Positions 7,148 to 14,685 of a stretch of 17,940 nt of DNA are shown here, piece by piece. The notes beneath the pieces are model-generated. The model was not told the origin of the DNA. It was given only the letters and a program-made list of their open reading frames with translations, and did no database searches. Position numbers and translations under genes: made by a program. Within the stretch, counting starts at the first letter, position 1; each line of letters starts with the position of its first letter. This stretch comes from Crocinitomicaceae bacterium (GTDB taxonomy: Bacteria > Bacteroidota > Bacteroidia > Flavobacteriales_D > Sanyastnellaceae): the NCBI GenBank assembly GCA_020848015.1, contig JADLBA010000236.1, forward strand, positions 1 through 17,940. Reading direction: 5' to 3'.

Positions 7148-8443
7148 ATGGAAACGATTGCTACCTCAACCAAAGAACAATTACTTTACTCGCTGGAAAC
7201 GTCTATTGTTTCGTCAATAGATCATTTGCACCCTGAAATTTCAGCGTCTGCGAAAGAGACACTCAAAGCTCTGGAATTTCCTTCCACCCGACAAGAGGAA
7301 TGGAAATATTCACGCACTACACGAATCAGTTCCGAATCGTGGGAAGTAAGAAAAAGCAGCGCCACTTACGACATTTCTTCCTTTAGAATAAAAGACATAG
7401 ATGCGGACGAGATCGTTTTTATAAATGGATTTTTCTGTCCCGATCTCAGTACGGTTAGAAATAACGGAGCAATCAGCGTCCTCCCCTTTTCACAATTGGA
7501 CGGTCAACTGAAACAGCAGGCCTTGAACAACATTGGATCAGAGACAAGTCGTCATAATTCCTTTTTTACCGCGCTTAACACAGCATACTGTACTGACGGC
7601 ATCTTCTTTTTTGTACAGAAAAATACTGTTGTCCACAGACCCATTCACTTTCTCTTTTTACAAGAAGGTGAAAGGACGCTTGCAATGCCTCGTATTTCAG
7701 GTATTGTCGGAAGTGGATCCAAAATGCACATTGTGACTTCTTATGGTTCATTAGATCAAAAAAAAGCATGGAATAATGCGGTGATTGAAATTACCATTGA
7801 GCAGAATGCTTCGCTGACTTTTGATAAGGTACAACTTGAAGGTGATCAGAATTTCAGTATTATCAATGAATTTTTTCGTCAGCACAAAGATTCCCGGTTT
7901 TCGATTTCCACGCTGACAGTTGATGGAGGATGGGTGCGTAATAATCTAAACATTTTCCTCGACGGCACGCATTGCGAAAGCCACTTGAATGGTTTTTACC
8001 TGCCACGCGGCAACCAGCATATAGACAACCATACACTGGTAGATCATCTTCTGCCGCACTGCGAATCCAATGAACTGTACAAAGGAGTGATATATGATCG
8101 TGGAAAAGCTGTTTTCAACGGGAAGGTATTTGTGCGCCCCGATGCTCAGAAAACAAATGCCTATCAGAACAATGCGAACATTATGATGAGTGATGACGCA
8201 ACGGTGAATACCAAACCAGAATTAGAAATTTACGCTGATGATGTAAAATGCAGCCATGGTACGACAACAGGCAGATTCGATGAATCAGCTCTTTTTTATC
8301 TGCGAGCGCGTGGGTTAGGAGAAGAAAGTGCACGAAAAATGCTTTCTTCCGCTTTTATCGGCGAAGTACTGAACAAAGTGGATAATCAATTTGTAAGAAT
8401 GTATGTCCAGGATATCCTCACAACAAGAGGGTTGTGGGTATGA
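7148..8443 (+). CDS. sufD: Fe-S cluster assembly protein SufD
   Basis: SufD is the SufB paralogue that completes the SufBC2D scaffold and is needed for iron entry. It is 431 residues, a usual length for the family. The conserved segment near the end, DDVKCSHGTTTGRFDESALFY, carries H370, which corresponds to E. coli SufD His360 at the SufB-SufD interface; a cysteine sits at 368. The beta-helix core is recognisable from the DGTHCESHLNGFYL and QHIDNHTLVDH segments. The N-terminal region includes TRQEEWKYSRT, typical of SufD. It lies 54 nt after sufC and 21 nt before sufS. Confidence 0.97.
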   Translation: METIATSTKEQLLYSLETSIVSSIDHLHPEISASAKETLKALEFPSTRQEEWKYSRTTRISSESWEVRKSSATYDISSFRIKDIDADEIVFINGFFCPDLSTVRNNGAISVLPFSQLDGQLKQQALNNIGSETSRHNSFFTALNTAYCTDGIFFFVQKNTVVHRPIHFLFLQEGERTLAMPRISGIVGSGSKMHIVTSYGSLDQKKAWNNAVIEITIEQNASLTFDKVQLEGDQNFSIINEFFRQHKDSRFSISTLTVDGGWVRNNLNIFLDGTHCESHLNGFYLPRGNQHIDNHTLVDHLLPHCESNELYKGVIYDRGKAVFNGKVFVRPDAQKTNAYQNNANIMMSDDATVNTKPELEIYADDVKCSHGTTTGRFDESALFYLRARGLGEESARKMLSSAFIGEVLNKVDNQFVRMYVQDILTTRGLWV

Positions 8444-8464
8444 GCACCAATAAAAAAAAGCACG

Positions 8465-9709
8465 ATGGAAGCAGAACCCATGATCATTGCCCCACATAAC
8501 ATTGAACAACTCAGGGAAGAATTTCCGCTGCTCCATCAGAAGGTGAATGGCAGTCCACTTATATATCTTGACAATGCTGCAACCACACAGAAGCCTCTGT
8601 ATGTAATCGAGTCCATCACTAACTATTATACAGGCTACAACGCCAACATACACAGGGGAGTGCATCATCTTGCCAACCTCGCAACCGATGCTTTTGAAAA
8701 AGCCCGCAATAAAGTAAAACGGTTTATCAGTGCATCCACCGACTCAGAGATCATTTTTACATCGGGAACCACAGATGCTATCAACCTGGTAGCACAAACC
8801 TTCGGAAAATCCACACTGCAAAAAGGAGATGAAATTCTCCTTTCCGTCATGGAACATCATTCAAACATCGTTCCGTGGCAAATGGTGGCTGAAAGCACAG
8901 GAGCGAAGATTCGCGTGATACCAATAACATCATCCGGCGAGTGGGATCTTTCTGCTCTTGATACGCTGATAGGAGAGCGCACCCGCATCGTAGCCGTCAA
9001 TCATGTATCAAATGCTTTGGGCACGATCAATCCGGTAAAAATATTGATTGACAAAGCACATATTGCAGGGGCAAAAGTTTTAATAGACGGCGCTCAGGCT
9101 ATTGCTCATATACCTGTGCATGTTGGGTACCTCGATTGTGATTTTTATTGTTTTTCGGGGCATAAGATGTACGGGCCAACGGGCACAGGAGTGCTCTATG
9201 GCAAAAAAGAACTACTTGAGATGATGCCTCCCTATCGCGGAGGAGGTGAAATGATCGAAACAGTTTCGTTTGAAAATACAACATTCAACCGTCTTCCACA
9301 TAAATTTGAAGCCGGTACTCCTAATATTGAAGGAGTGATTGCGTTGGGCGCTGCCATTGAATTTATCGAACAACTGGGATGGGAATGGATGAACGAACAG
9401 GAAGAGTTGTTACTTCAGGCTGCCACCGAAATGCTGCATTCTATTGAAGGAGTCAAGATATATGGCACATCAAAACACAAGGTACCGGTTGTATCCTTTC
9501 TCGCCGAAGGAATTCATCCGTACGATCTTGGCACACTGCTCGACAAGCAGGGAATCGCAGTGCGCACCGGTCATCATTGTACACAACCCCTGTGGGATTG
9601 GTACAAAATTTCCGGAACCTTGCGCGCCTCGTTTTCTGTTTACAATAACTTGGAAGAGATCGGAATTTTTAAGCAAGCATTGCTTAAAGCCATTTCTCTT
9701 CTCAAATAA
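8465..9709 (+). CDS. sufS: Cysteine desulfurase SufS
   Basis: SufS is a PLP-dependent cysteine desulfurase (class V aminotransferase fold, group II) that forms a persulfide from L-cysteine and hands it to SufE. The 414-residue protein shows the PLP lysine K234 in FSGHKMYGPTG and the catalytic cysteine C372 in RTGHHCTQPL. Both are offset by eight from E. coli SufS K226 and C364, so the alignment is consistent end to end. The N-terminus YLDNAATTQKP is also characteristic. The start may instead be the ATG for M6 (8480); family comparison does not decide. No Shine-Dalgarno is seen; an A8 run precedes the start. sufE follows with no gap. Confidence 0.97.
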   Translation: MEAEPMIIAPHNIEQLREEFPLLHQKVNGSPLIYLDNAATTQKPLYVIESITNYYTGYNANIHRGVHHLANLATDAFEKARNKVKRFISASTDSEIIFTSGTTDAINLVAQTFGKSTLQKGDEILLSVMEHHSNIVPWQMVAESTGAKIRVIPITSSGEWDLSALDTLIGERTRIVAVNHVSNALGTINPVKILIDKAHIAGAKVLIDGAQAIAHIPVHVGYLDCDFYCFSGHKMYGPTGTGVLYGKKELLEMMPPYRGGGEMIETVSFENTTFNRLPHKFEAGTPNIEGVIALGAAIEFIEQLGWEWMNEQEELLLQAATEMLHSIEGVKIYGTSKHKVPVVSFLAEGIHPYDLGTLLDKQGIAVRTGHHCTQPLWDWYKISGTLRASFSVYNNLEEIGIFKQALLKAISLLK

Positions 9710-10141
9710 ATGAAAATGGGCATCGAAGAAAAACAACAGGAGGTCATTGATGAGTTTGGAGTTTTTTCAGACTGGATGCAGAAATATGAATACATCATTG
9801 AACTGGGAAAAGAATTGCCGCTGATAGATGAAAAATACAAAACCGACGATCATCTGATCCGCGGCTGCCAGTCGAGGGTGTGGTTGAATGCCGCAATGGA
9901 TGAATCGGGGGTCATTCTCTTCACTGCCGACAGCGATGCTATTATTACTAAGGGGCTGATTGCACTGGTGATTCGCGTTCTATCCGGTGAAAAACCTACT
10001 GACATTGTTGGTGCCGATCTTCATTTTGTAAAAGACATCGGACTACAGGAGCACCTCTCCCCTACCCGCAGCAACGGACTTGCATCCATGATTAAACAAA
10101 TGAAAATTTACGCCCTCGCAATGGGAAGATTACCTGCATAA
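9710..10141 (+). CDS. sufE: Sulfur acceptor SufE
   Basis: SufE accepts persulfide sulfur from SufS and transfers it to SufB. The 143-residue protein has the acceptor cysteine C53 in RGCQSRVW, equivalent to E. coli Cys51. The ATG follows the sufS TAA stop directly, so translation is probably coupled; a second ATG two codons on (M3) is an alternative start. The length agrees with family members. It forms an enzyme-partner pair with the upstream sufS and is followed three bases later by sufT. Confidence 0.96.
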   Translation: MKMGIEEKQQEVIDEFGVFSDWMQKYEYIIELGKELPLIDEKYKTDDHLIRGCQSRVWLNAAMDESGVILFTADSDAIITKGLIALVIRVLSGEKPTDIVGADLHFVKDIGLQEHLSPTRSNGLASMIKQMKIYALAMGRLPA

Positions 10142-10144
10142 CCA

Positions 10145-10456
10145 GTGGATCACACAGAACTTGATAATAATATCATCGCAATGCTCAAGACCATTTACGA
10201 TCCGGAGATTCCGGTTGATATATATGAATTGGGGCTTGTATATAGCATTGACGTTAATGATGACGGGCATACGACAATTACGATGACCCTCACTTCACCT
10301 TCATGCCCTGTGGCTGAAACACTTCCCGTTGAGGTAGAAGAGAAGGTCGCCACAGTGGAAGGAGTAAACGGTTGCAAGGTGGAGATCACTTGGGAACCAC
10401 CGTGGGATAAGAGCATGATGAGTGAGGAGGCGATGCTTGAACTCGGATTTCTCTGA
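10145..10456 (+). CDS. sufT: SUF-associated MIP18/DUF59 protein (SufT-like)
   Basis: This 103-residue protein is a single MIP18/DUF59-family domain, the type linked to Fe-S protein maturation and called SufT when in a suf operon. Diagnostic segments are YDPEIPVDIYELGLVY near residues 18-33, TLTSPSCPVAE with the conserved cysteine, and the C-terminal WEPPWDKSMMSEEA. The start is a GTG three bases after the sufE stop. I prefer it over the ATG at 10181 because family members normally have about 15 residues before the DPEIP motif. It is the last recognisable suf gene; dxr begins 62 nt downstream. Confidence 0.92.
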   Translation: MDHTELDNNIIAMLKTIYDPEIPVDIYELGLVYSIDVNDDGHTTITMTLTSPSCPVAETLPVEVEEKVATVEGVNGCKVEITWEPPWDKSMMSEEAMLELGFL

Positions 10457-10518
10457 AATTTTTTTCCTAATCATTCACTAATCTCCACAAGTTATACTGC
10501 GAAAAAAGTTGTTTCCCG

Positions 10519-11670
10519 ATGAAAAGAATTGCCATACTCGGATCTACGGGTTCTATCGGAACGCAGGCACTGGAAGTGATAGCCGCACACCCCTGCGATT
10601 TTTCGCTCGAAGTTCTGACGGCAAACGAGAATGCTGATTTACTGATAAAGCAGGCACTTCAGTTCAAGCCTAACAGTGTAGTAATTGGTGATGAAAAAAA
10701 ATATATATCCGTAAAAGAAGTTTTATGGAATGAAGGCATCAAAGTATTTGCAGGGAAGCAGGCGCTGAATCAGATCGTGGAGTCCACCGAAATAGACACG
10801 GTACTCACTGCGGTTGTCGGAGCGGCGGGGCTTGAGCCAACGCTCAATGCGATTAAATCAAAGAAAAATATTGCTTTAGCTAACAAAGAAACCCTTGTGG
10901 TGGCCGGCGCACTTATTACCGAAACAGCTCGAAAAAACGGGGTGAATATCTACCCTGTGGACAGTGAACACTCGGCCATCTTTCAATGTCTTTCGGGCGA
11001 ATGGCACAACCCAATAGAAAAAATTTACCTGACAGCCAGTGGAGGCCCTTTTCGTGGAAAGATGCGGGAAGATATTATTTCAGTTACCCCGCAGCAGGCT
11101 CTTAAGCATCCAAACTGGGGTATGGGGCAAAAGATCACCATTGACTCAGCCACCATGATGAACAAGGGGTTGGAGGTTATTGAGGCGCACTGGCTTTTTA
11201 ACCTAAACCCAAAACAGATTGAAGTAATCATTCACCCACAATCAATCATTCATAGTATTGTGCAGTTTGAAGACGGAAGCATGAAGGCACAGATGGGATT
11301 ACCAGATATGAAACTACCTATCCAATACGCACTTAGCTACCCAAAGCGACTACACTCTGATTTTCTTCGATTTGACTTCCTCAATTATCCAAAACTCACT
11401 TTCGAACTTCCTGACAAGGAAACATTTCGCGCACTCCACCTTGCTTATGTAGCGCTTGAGAAAGAAGGAAATATTCCCTGTGCAATGAATGCCGCCAACG
11501 AAGTGGCTGTTTCACTTTTTCTCGAAGGCAGAATCAGTTTCCTTGAAATCACCGAAGTCGTGGAAGAGTGTATGTCGAATACTTTGCACATTCCCACTCC
11601 GACATTGGATGAATTAATTCAGACTGACATAGAATCGCGGGAAAAAGCAATTTCGATAATTCAACGATGA
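10519..11670 (+). CDS. dxr: 1-deoxy-D-xylulose 5-phosphate reductoisomerase
   Basis: Dxr converts DXP to 2-C-methyl-D-erythritol 4-phosphate with NADPH, the first committed step of the MEP isoprenoid pathway. The 383-residue protein shows the NADPH-binding glycine motif LGSTGSIGTQAL near the N-terminus, then NKETLV, the metal/substrate segment VDSEHSAIFQCL, the mobile loop ASGGPFR, and HPNWGMGQKITIDSATMMNKGLE, followed by HPQSIIHS. All expected catalytic blocks are present. It lies 62 nt after sufT on the same strand and may be read through from the suf operon; I find no clear promoter of its own. In many Bacteroidota the next gene is the site-2 protease rseP, but here a convergent frr follows. 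Confidence 0.97.
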   Translation: MKRIAILGSTGSIGTQALEVIAAHPCDFSLEVLTANENADLLIKQALQFKPNSVVIGDEKKYISVKEVLWNEGIKVFAGKQALNQIVESTEIDTVLTAVVGAAGLEPTLNAIKSKKNIALANKETLVVAGALITETARKNGVNIYPVDSEHSAIFQCLSGEWHNPIEKIYLTASGGPFRGKMREDIISVTPQQALKHPNWGMGQKITIDSATMMNKGLEVIEAHWLFNLNPKQIEVIIHPQSIIHSIVQFEDGSMKAQMGLPDMKLPIQYALSYPKRLHSDFLRFDFLNYPKLTFELPDKETFRALHLAYVALEKEGNIPCAMNAANEVAVSLFLEGRISFLEITEVVEECMSNTLHIPTPTLDELIQTDIESREKAISIIQR

Positions 11671-11722
11671 TATAATGACCTCATCTGAATCAATTGGTGA
11701 GTAGCGACTGAACATAATTTTT

Positions 11723-11777
11723 TACTGTAATAATTAACAGACCGGGTAGTCGGGGTTCAGTAATTATTCAGACAGTA
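11723..11777. repeat. Imperfect inverted repeat in the dxr-frr convergent spacer
   Basis: TACTGTAATAATTA (11723-11736) is the reverse complement of TAATTATT plus ACAGTA (11761-11768 and 11772-11777), interrupted by a three-base CAG bulge. The 24-nt loop is GC-richer, with a possible weak inner pairing of ACC and GGT. It lies between the 3' ends of dxr and frr. No T-run follows on either strand, so an intrinsic terminator is not supported. The rest of this 232-nt spacer shows no coding signal. Confidence 0.35.
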
Positions 11778-11902
11778 GGCGATCCGTGGGGGTTTCGTAC
11801 ACTCAATGATGAGTCGCCGGGACAAGGAAGTAGCAATGTGAAAAGGAGTACTGAGTTGTAATCAAAGTTCGTTACTAGTTCTATGGTATCGGTAGATTCC
11901 GG

Positions 11903-12466
11903 TCAGATAGTCATAATATCCTTGTCTTTTGCGGCAAGGATATCGTCCACTTTCCGGTTGAATTTATCAGTGATCTCCTGCACTTTGGTTTCTCCTGATT
12001 TAGCTTCATCTTCTGGGAGGCCGTCTTTCTGTGCCTGCCGGATAAAATCAATTGCCTCTTTTCGCGCATTGCGGATACCTACACGGGCATGTTCGCCCTC
12101 CGCGTGTGCCTTTTTTGAAAGTTCCTTCCTTCGTTCTTCAGTCAGCATTGGCACACCAATAATTATCAGATCGCCATTATTCTGAGGGTTCAGACCAAGA
12201 TTGGCCTCAAGTATAGCTTTGGCAATTTCATTGAGCATATTTTTTTCCCAAGCCTGCACTGTTATGGTGCGGGCATCCGGTGTGTTGACATTCGCAATAT
12301 TTTTCAGTGGAGTAGGTGCACCATAATAATCCACCTTTACTGAATCCAGCATCATCGGGTTAGCTTTGCCGGCACGGATTTTATTCAATTCAAAGTCGAG
12401 GTGCTGAATCACCTTATTCATTGCTTCGTTAGTTTCTTCGAGCACCAAACTGATCTCTTCAGACAT
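11903..12466 (-). CDS. frr: Ribosome recycling factor
   Basis: RRF, with EF-G, splits post-termination ribosomes. The 187-residue length is within the family norm (about 185). The diagnostic segment RAGKANPMMLDSVKVDYYGAPTPL is near residues 32-55, followed by NVNTPDARTITVQAWEK and the C-terminal three-helix region with RKELSKKAHAEGEHARVGIRNARKEA and DDILAAKDKDIM. It follows pyrH by 32 nt on the same strand, the widely conserved pyrH-frr order, and is probably translated from the same mRNA. The gene is intact. Confidence 0.97.
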   Translation of the reverse strand: MSEEISLVLEETNEAMNKVIQHLDFELNKIRAGKANPMMLDSVKVDYYGAPTPLKNIANVNTPDARTITVQAWEKNMLNEIAKAILEANLGLNPQNNGDLIIIGVPMLTEERRKELSKKAHAEGEHARVGIRNARKEAIDFIRQAQKDGLPEDEAKSGETKVQEITDKFNRKVDDILAAKDKDIMTI

Positions 12467-12498
12467 AATGGATCGTATAATATTTATCAGATATATGA

Positions 12499-13206
12499 TT
12501 AAAATGTAACAAGTGTACCGACATTATCGCCCGAAATTAATTTTTTCAAATTTCCTTCGCGGTTCATATCAAATACAATAATCGGGAGTTTATTTTCATT
12601 GCAAAGAGTAAATGCTGTCATGTCCATTACGCTCAATCCTTTTTCGAAAACTTCACCAAAGCTTACCCTGTCATATTTTTTAGCCGTCGGATTCTTTTCT
12701 GGGTCTGCAGTGTATATCCCGTCAACACGGGTTCCTTTTAGTAACACATCGGCCTCTATCTCAATGGCTCGGAGCGATGCTGCGGTATCAGTAGTAAAAT
12801 AGGGATTGCCGGTGCCCGCTCCGAATATCACCACTCTTCCTACTTCAAGATGACGTACAGCACGTCTGCGAATGAAAGGCTCAGCAATAGCTTTCATTTC
12901 AATGGCAGACTGAAGGCGAGTGGGTATTTCAACACTTTCAAGTGCTGATTGCAAGGCCATACTATTGATCATCGTTGCCAGCATCCCCATATAATCGCCC
13001 TGAGTTCGTTCCATTCCTCCCTGCTCTGCCTGTACACCGCGAAAAATATTTCCTCCCCCAATTACAATAGCCACCTGAGTTCCTAATTCAAACACCGATT
13101 TGATTTCTTTTGCATACTGCATCAGGCGGGAATTGTCAATGCCGAATTGTTTATCGCCCATCAAGGCTTCACCGCTTAACTTAAGTAAGATACGCTTGTA
13201 TTTCAT
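12499..13206 (-). CDS. pyrH: Uridylate (UMP) kinase
   Basis: PyrH phosphorylates UMP to UDP, an essential cytoplasmic step in pyrimidine nucleotide synthesis; it belongs to the amino acid kinase fold and is hexameric. Motifs visible are KRILLKLSGEALMG at the N-terminus, VIGGGNIFRG near residue 50, and TDTAASLRAIEIEADVLLKGT followed by VDGIYTADP. I chose the ATG at 13204-13206 (MKYKRILLKL), which matches the family start; a GTG at 13215 would add three residues. From the chosen start the protein has 235 residues, the normal size. A TACCTTTG promoter element lies 26 nt upstream, and frr follows 32 nt downstream. Confidence 0.96.
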   Translation of the reverse strand: MKYKRILLKLSGEALMGDKQFGIDNSRLMQYAKEIKSVFELGTQVAIVIGGGNIFRGVQAEQGGMERTQGDYMGMLATMINSMALQSALESVEIPTRLQSAIEMKAIAEPFIRRRAVRHLEVGRVVIFGAGTGNPYFTTDTAASLRAIEIEADVLLKGTRVDGIYTADPEKNPTAKKYDRVSFGEVFEKGLSVMDMTAFTLCNENKLPIIVFDMNREGNLKKLISGDNVGTLVTF

Positions 13207-13231
13207 AAAAGACACTGGTGGAAAAGTGCTG

Positions 13232-13239
13232 CAAAGGTA
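13232..13239 (-). promoter_or_regulatory. Candidate -7 promoter element of pyrH-frr
   Basis: On the minus strand this reads TACCTTTG followed by C, an exact match to the Bacteroidota -7 consensus TAnnTTTG(Y). It lies 26 bases before the pyrH ATG, which would give a leader of about 20 nt. No TTG is found at the -33 position, so the call rests on the -7 element and its position only. Confidence 0.45.
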
Positions 13240-13281
13240 ATAGGTATCACCGGAGTGTCAGGGTAATTTTGTTTCGGGGAA

Positions 13282-14004
13282 TTACCCCTCAAAAGTAAAC
13301 GACAGCACGAAAGTTCGCGTCCGTAGGCTTTGGATCGGATCGGCGAATTTGTTTGGTTCGGGAACTAAAAGGTTCGGGAGGCCAATACTGGATTTAAATT
13401 CGACTGCAAACTTGAAGTACGGAAGGAAAAAGTCGAGTCCTCCACCAGCTTCAATACAATAATCGCGGTCTTTCAGTTTGACGACAATTTGCTCTGCAAT
13501 GGTATTGTTCACATCCTTTTGTGTCTGCATATCCATTGCGTACTTTCCTCCGATCAGCGCGTATGCGGCAAAATTCCCGACACGGTTGGTTCTCAATTTT
13601 GCAAGCAATGGAAATTCAAGCCATACCGATTCAGTTTTTTTCAAAAAAGTTTCTGTTGAGCCGTCTGCATTCAGAAAGCGGTAATTGAGTCCACGATCCT
13701 GAAACGACAGTCCGGGAACAAAGCGAACATTCACATTTTTGACGGGGTTGTAGGAAGCGAGCAATGCGAGGTTAAAACCAACCTGGGGCACATTGTCTAT
13801 GCCAAGCAACGAGTCGCGGAAGGTGAAATCGGGCTTGTAGTCAATAAAAAAAGAGGAGGTATTCGCAGAGAGAAGGAAGCCAAAGTGATATTGATACGTA
13901 TCAAACCTTTCGAGGTTATGCAGGCCAACAATACGTTGCGCATTAACCCCGAAAGGGTTAAAATAAAAGAGGGAGGCAACGATCAGTGACAGGCTGTTCT
14001 TCAT
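13282..14004 (-). CDS. porT: PorT-family outer membrane beta-barrel protein (T9SS)
   Basis: This 240-residue protein resembles PorT, an outer-membrane beta-barrel component of the type IX secretion system first described in Porphyromonas gingivalis. It has an N-terminal signal peptide (SLIVASLFYFNPFGVNAQ, cleavage likely after residue 22, before QR). Alternating beta-strand segments follow, including HFGFLLSANTSSFFI, VRFVPGLSFQDRGLNYRF, SVWLEFPLLAKLRT and AGGGLDFFLPYFKFAVEFKSSIGL. These blocks and their order are what I associate with PorT rather than with general OmpW or PorT-like barrels. The protein ends in an aromatic-rich strand (FVLSFTFEG), as outer membrane proteins do. It stands alone between pyrH and the DUF4199-like gene. 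Its presence fits the T9SS sorting domain on the PhoD-like protein at 1698-3566. Confidence 0.8.
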   Translation of the reverse strand: MKNSLSLIVASLFYFNPFGVNAQRIVGLHNLERFDTYQYHFGFLLSANTSSFFIDYKPDFTFRDSLLGIDNVPQVGFNLALLASYNPVKNVNVRFVPGLSFQDRGLNYRFLNADGSTETFLKKTESVWLEFPLLAKLRTNRVGNFAAYALIGGKYAMDMQTQKDVNNTIAEQIVVKLKDRDYCIEAGGGLDFFLPYFKFAVEFKSSIGLPNLLVPEPNKFADPIQSLRTRTFVLSFTFEG

Positions 14005-14024
14005 TCAACTCAGCAAATCATTCA

Positions 14025-14032
14025 CAAATTTA
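14025..14032 (-). promoter_or_regulatory. Candidate -7 promoter element of porT
   Basis: On the minus strand this reads TAAATTTG, an exact TAnnTTTG match 20 bases before the porT ATG. The implied leader is about 14 nt. No TTG lies at the expected -33 spacing, so this is a moderate-to-weak call. Confidence 0.35.
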
Positions 14033-14109
14033 CTCGAACTCATTGTTCCGGCGATTATTGTCTGTGTGGTTCCGAATATAGTCGTAAGGATTTCAGTCTG
14101 TTAAACAGG

Positions 14110-14676
14110 TTATCGCGCCAGAAGGAAACCTCTGAAAACGGCAACAGCCAGCAATGAATAGAGCAGGCTCACCATTAGCAATACCAGCAGAGATGAGGGA
14201 ATGATCATTTTCAGGCTGGTAAAAACATCGGTTCTGGCGGTTGCACTTTCAATGATTTTTTCTTTTGAAATATCTTTCAACATTGGATTTTCAGCTTTCA
14301 ATTTCTCCAATTTCTCAGGGGTATCTACAGCCATTTCAATCTGGGCATGATCATAAAGTCGTTTTTTTTCGAGTTCATTGCTCATTACGGAATAAAAAAT
14401 ACCGATGGCTAAGACAACACCGAGCACATATTTTGTGCTTTCGGTCATCACAGATTTTATATCAGAAAAAAACGTTCTATTATCAGTGCTGTTCTTTTTG
14501 TTTACCTGCACAATAGCAATGAAGATCACCAGCAGGATAAACAGTAGATTGGTCATTACTCCGAGTGTTCTGCCTTTATCATAATCTCCATCAAAGAGAA
14601 GCCCCCCCCCTACAAGCCGCACCAGTAGCCATACAACAGCAAGACACCAAGGAAACCATTTTTCAAGAAATTTCAT
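14110..14676 (-). CDS. DUF4199-like membrane protein with a G9 tract
   Basis: This 188-residue membrane protein has about four hydrophobic segments (near residues 8-27, 38-57, 85-102 and 160-182) with a charged, helical stretch between segments three and four (EKLEKLKAENPMLKDISKEK). The layout and sequence flavour resemble the Bacteroidota DUF4199 family, whose function is unknown. Its start is 9 nt after the rho stop, so it is most likely co-transcribed with rho. Codons 23-25 are three GGG glycine codons in a row, making an uninterrupted run of nine G (14602-14610) in an otherwise AT-leaning gene. A one-base slip there would truncate the protein early. The family assignment is moderate; that it is a real coding gene is likely. 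Confidence 0.7.
   Translation of the reverse strand: MKFLEKWFPWCLAVVWLLVRLVGGGLLFDGDYDKGRTLGVMTNLLFILLVIFIAIVQVNKKNSTDNRTFFSDIKSVMTESTKYVLGVVLAIGIFYSVMSNELEKKRLYDHAQIEMAVDTPEKLEKLKAENPMLKDISKEKIIESATARTDVFTSLKMIIPSSLLVLLMVSLLYSLLAVAVFRGFLLAR
14602..14610 (-). repeat. G9 homopolymer inside the DUF4199-like gene
   Basis: Nine consecutive C on the plus strand encode Gly23-Gly25 on the minus strand. It is the longest G/C homopolymer I see in the window. Such tracts near the 5' end of genes for membrane proteins are known slippage sites. Confidence 0.8.
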
Positions 14677-14685
14677 CGCAATATA

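Noticed and set aside
10447..10465. ATTTC-TCT-GAAAT followed by a T-run at the sufT stop codon, possible terminator between suf and dxr
   Set aside because: The stem is five pairs with a single G-C pair and a three-base loop, too weak to call as an intrinsic terminator.
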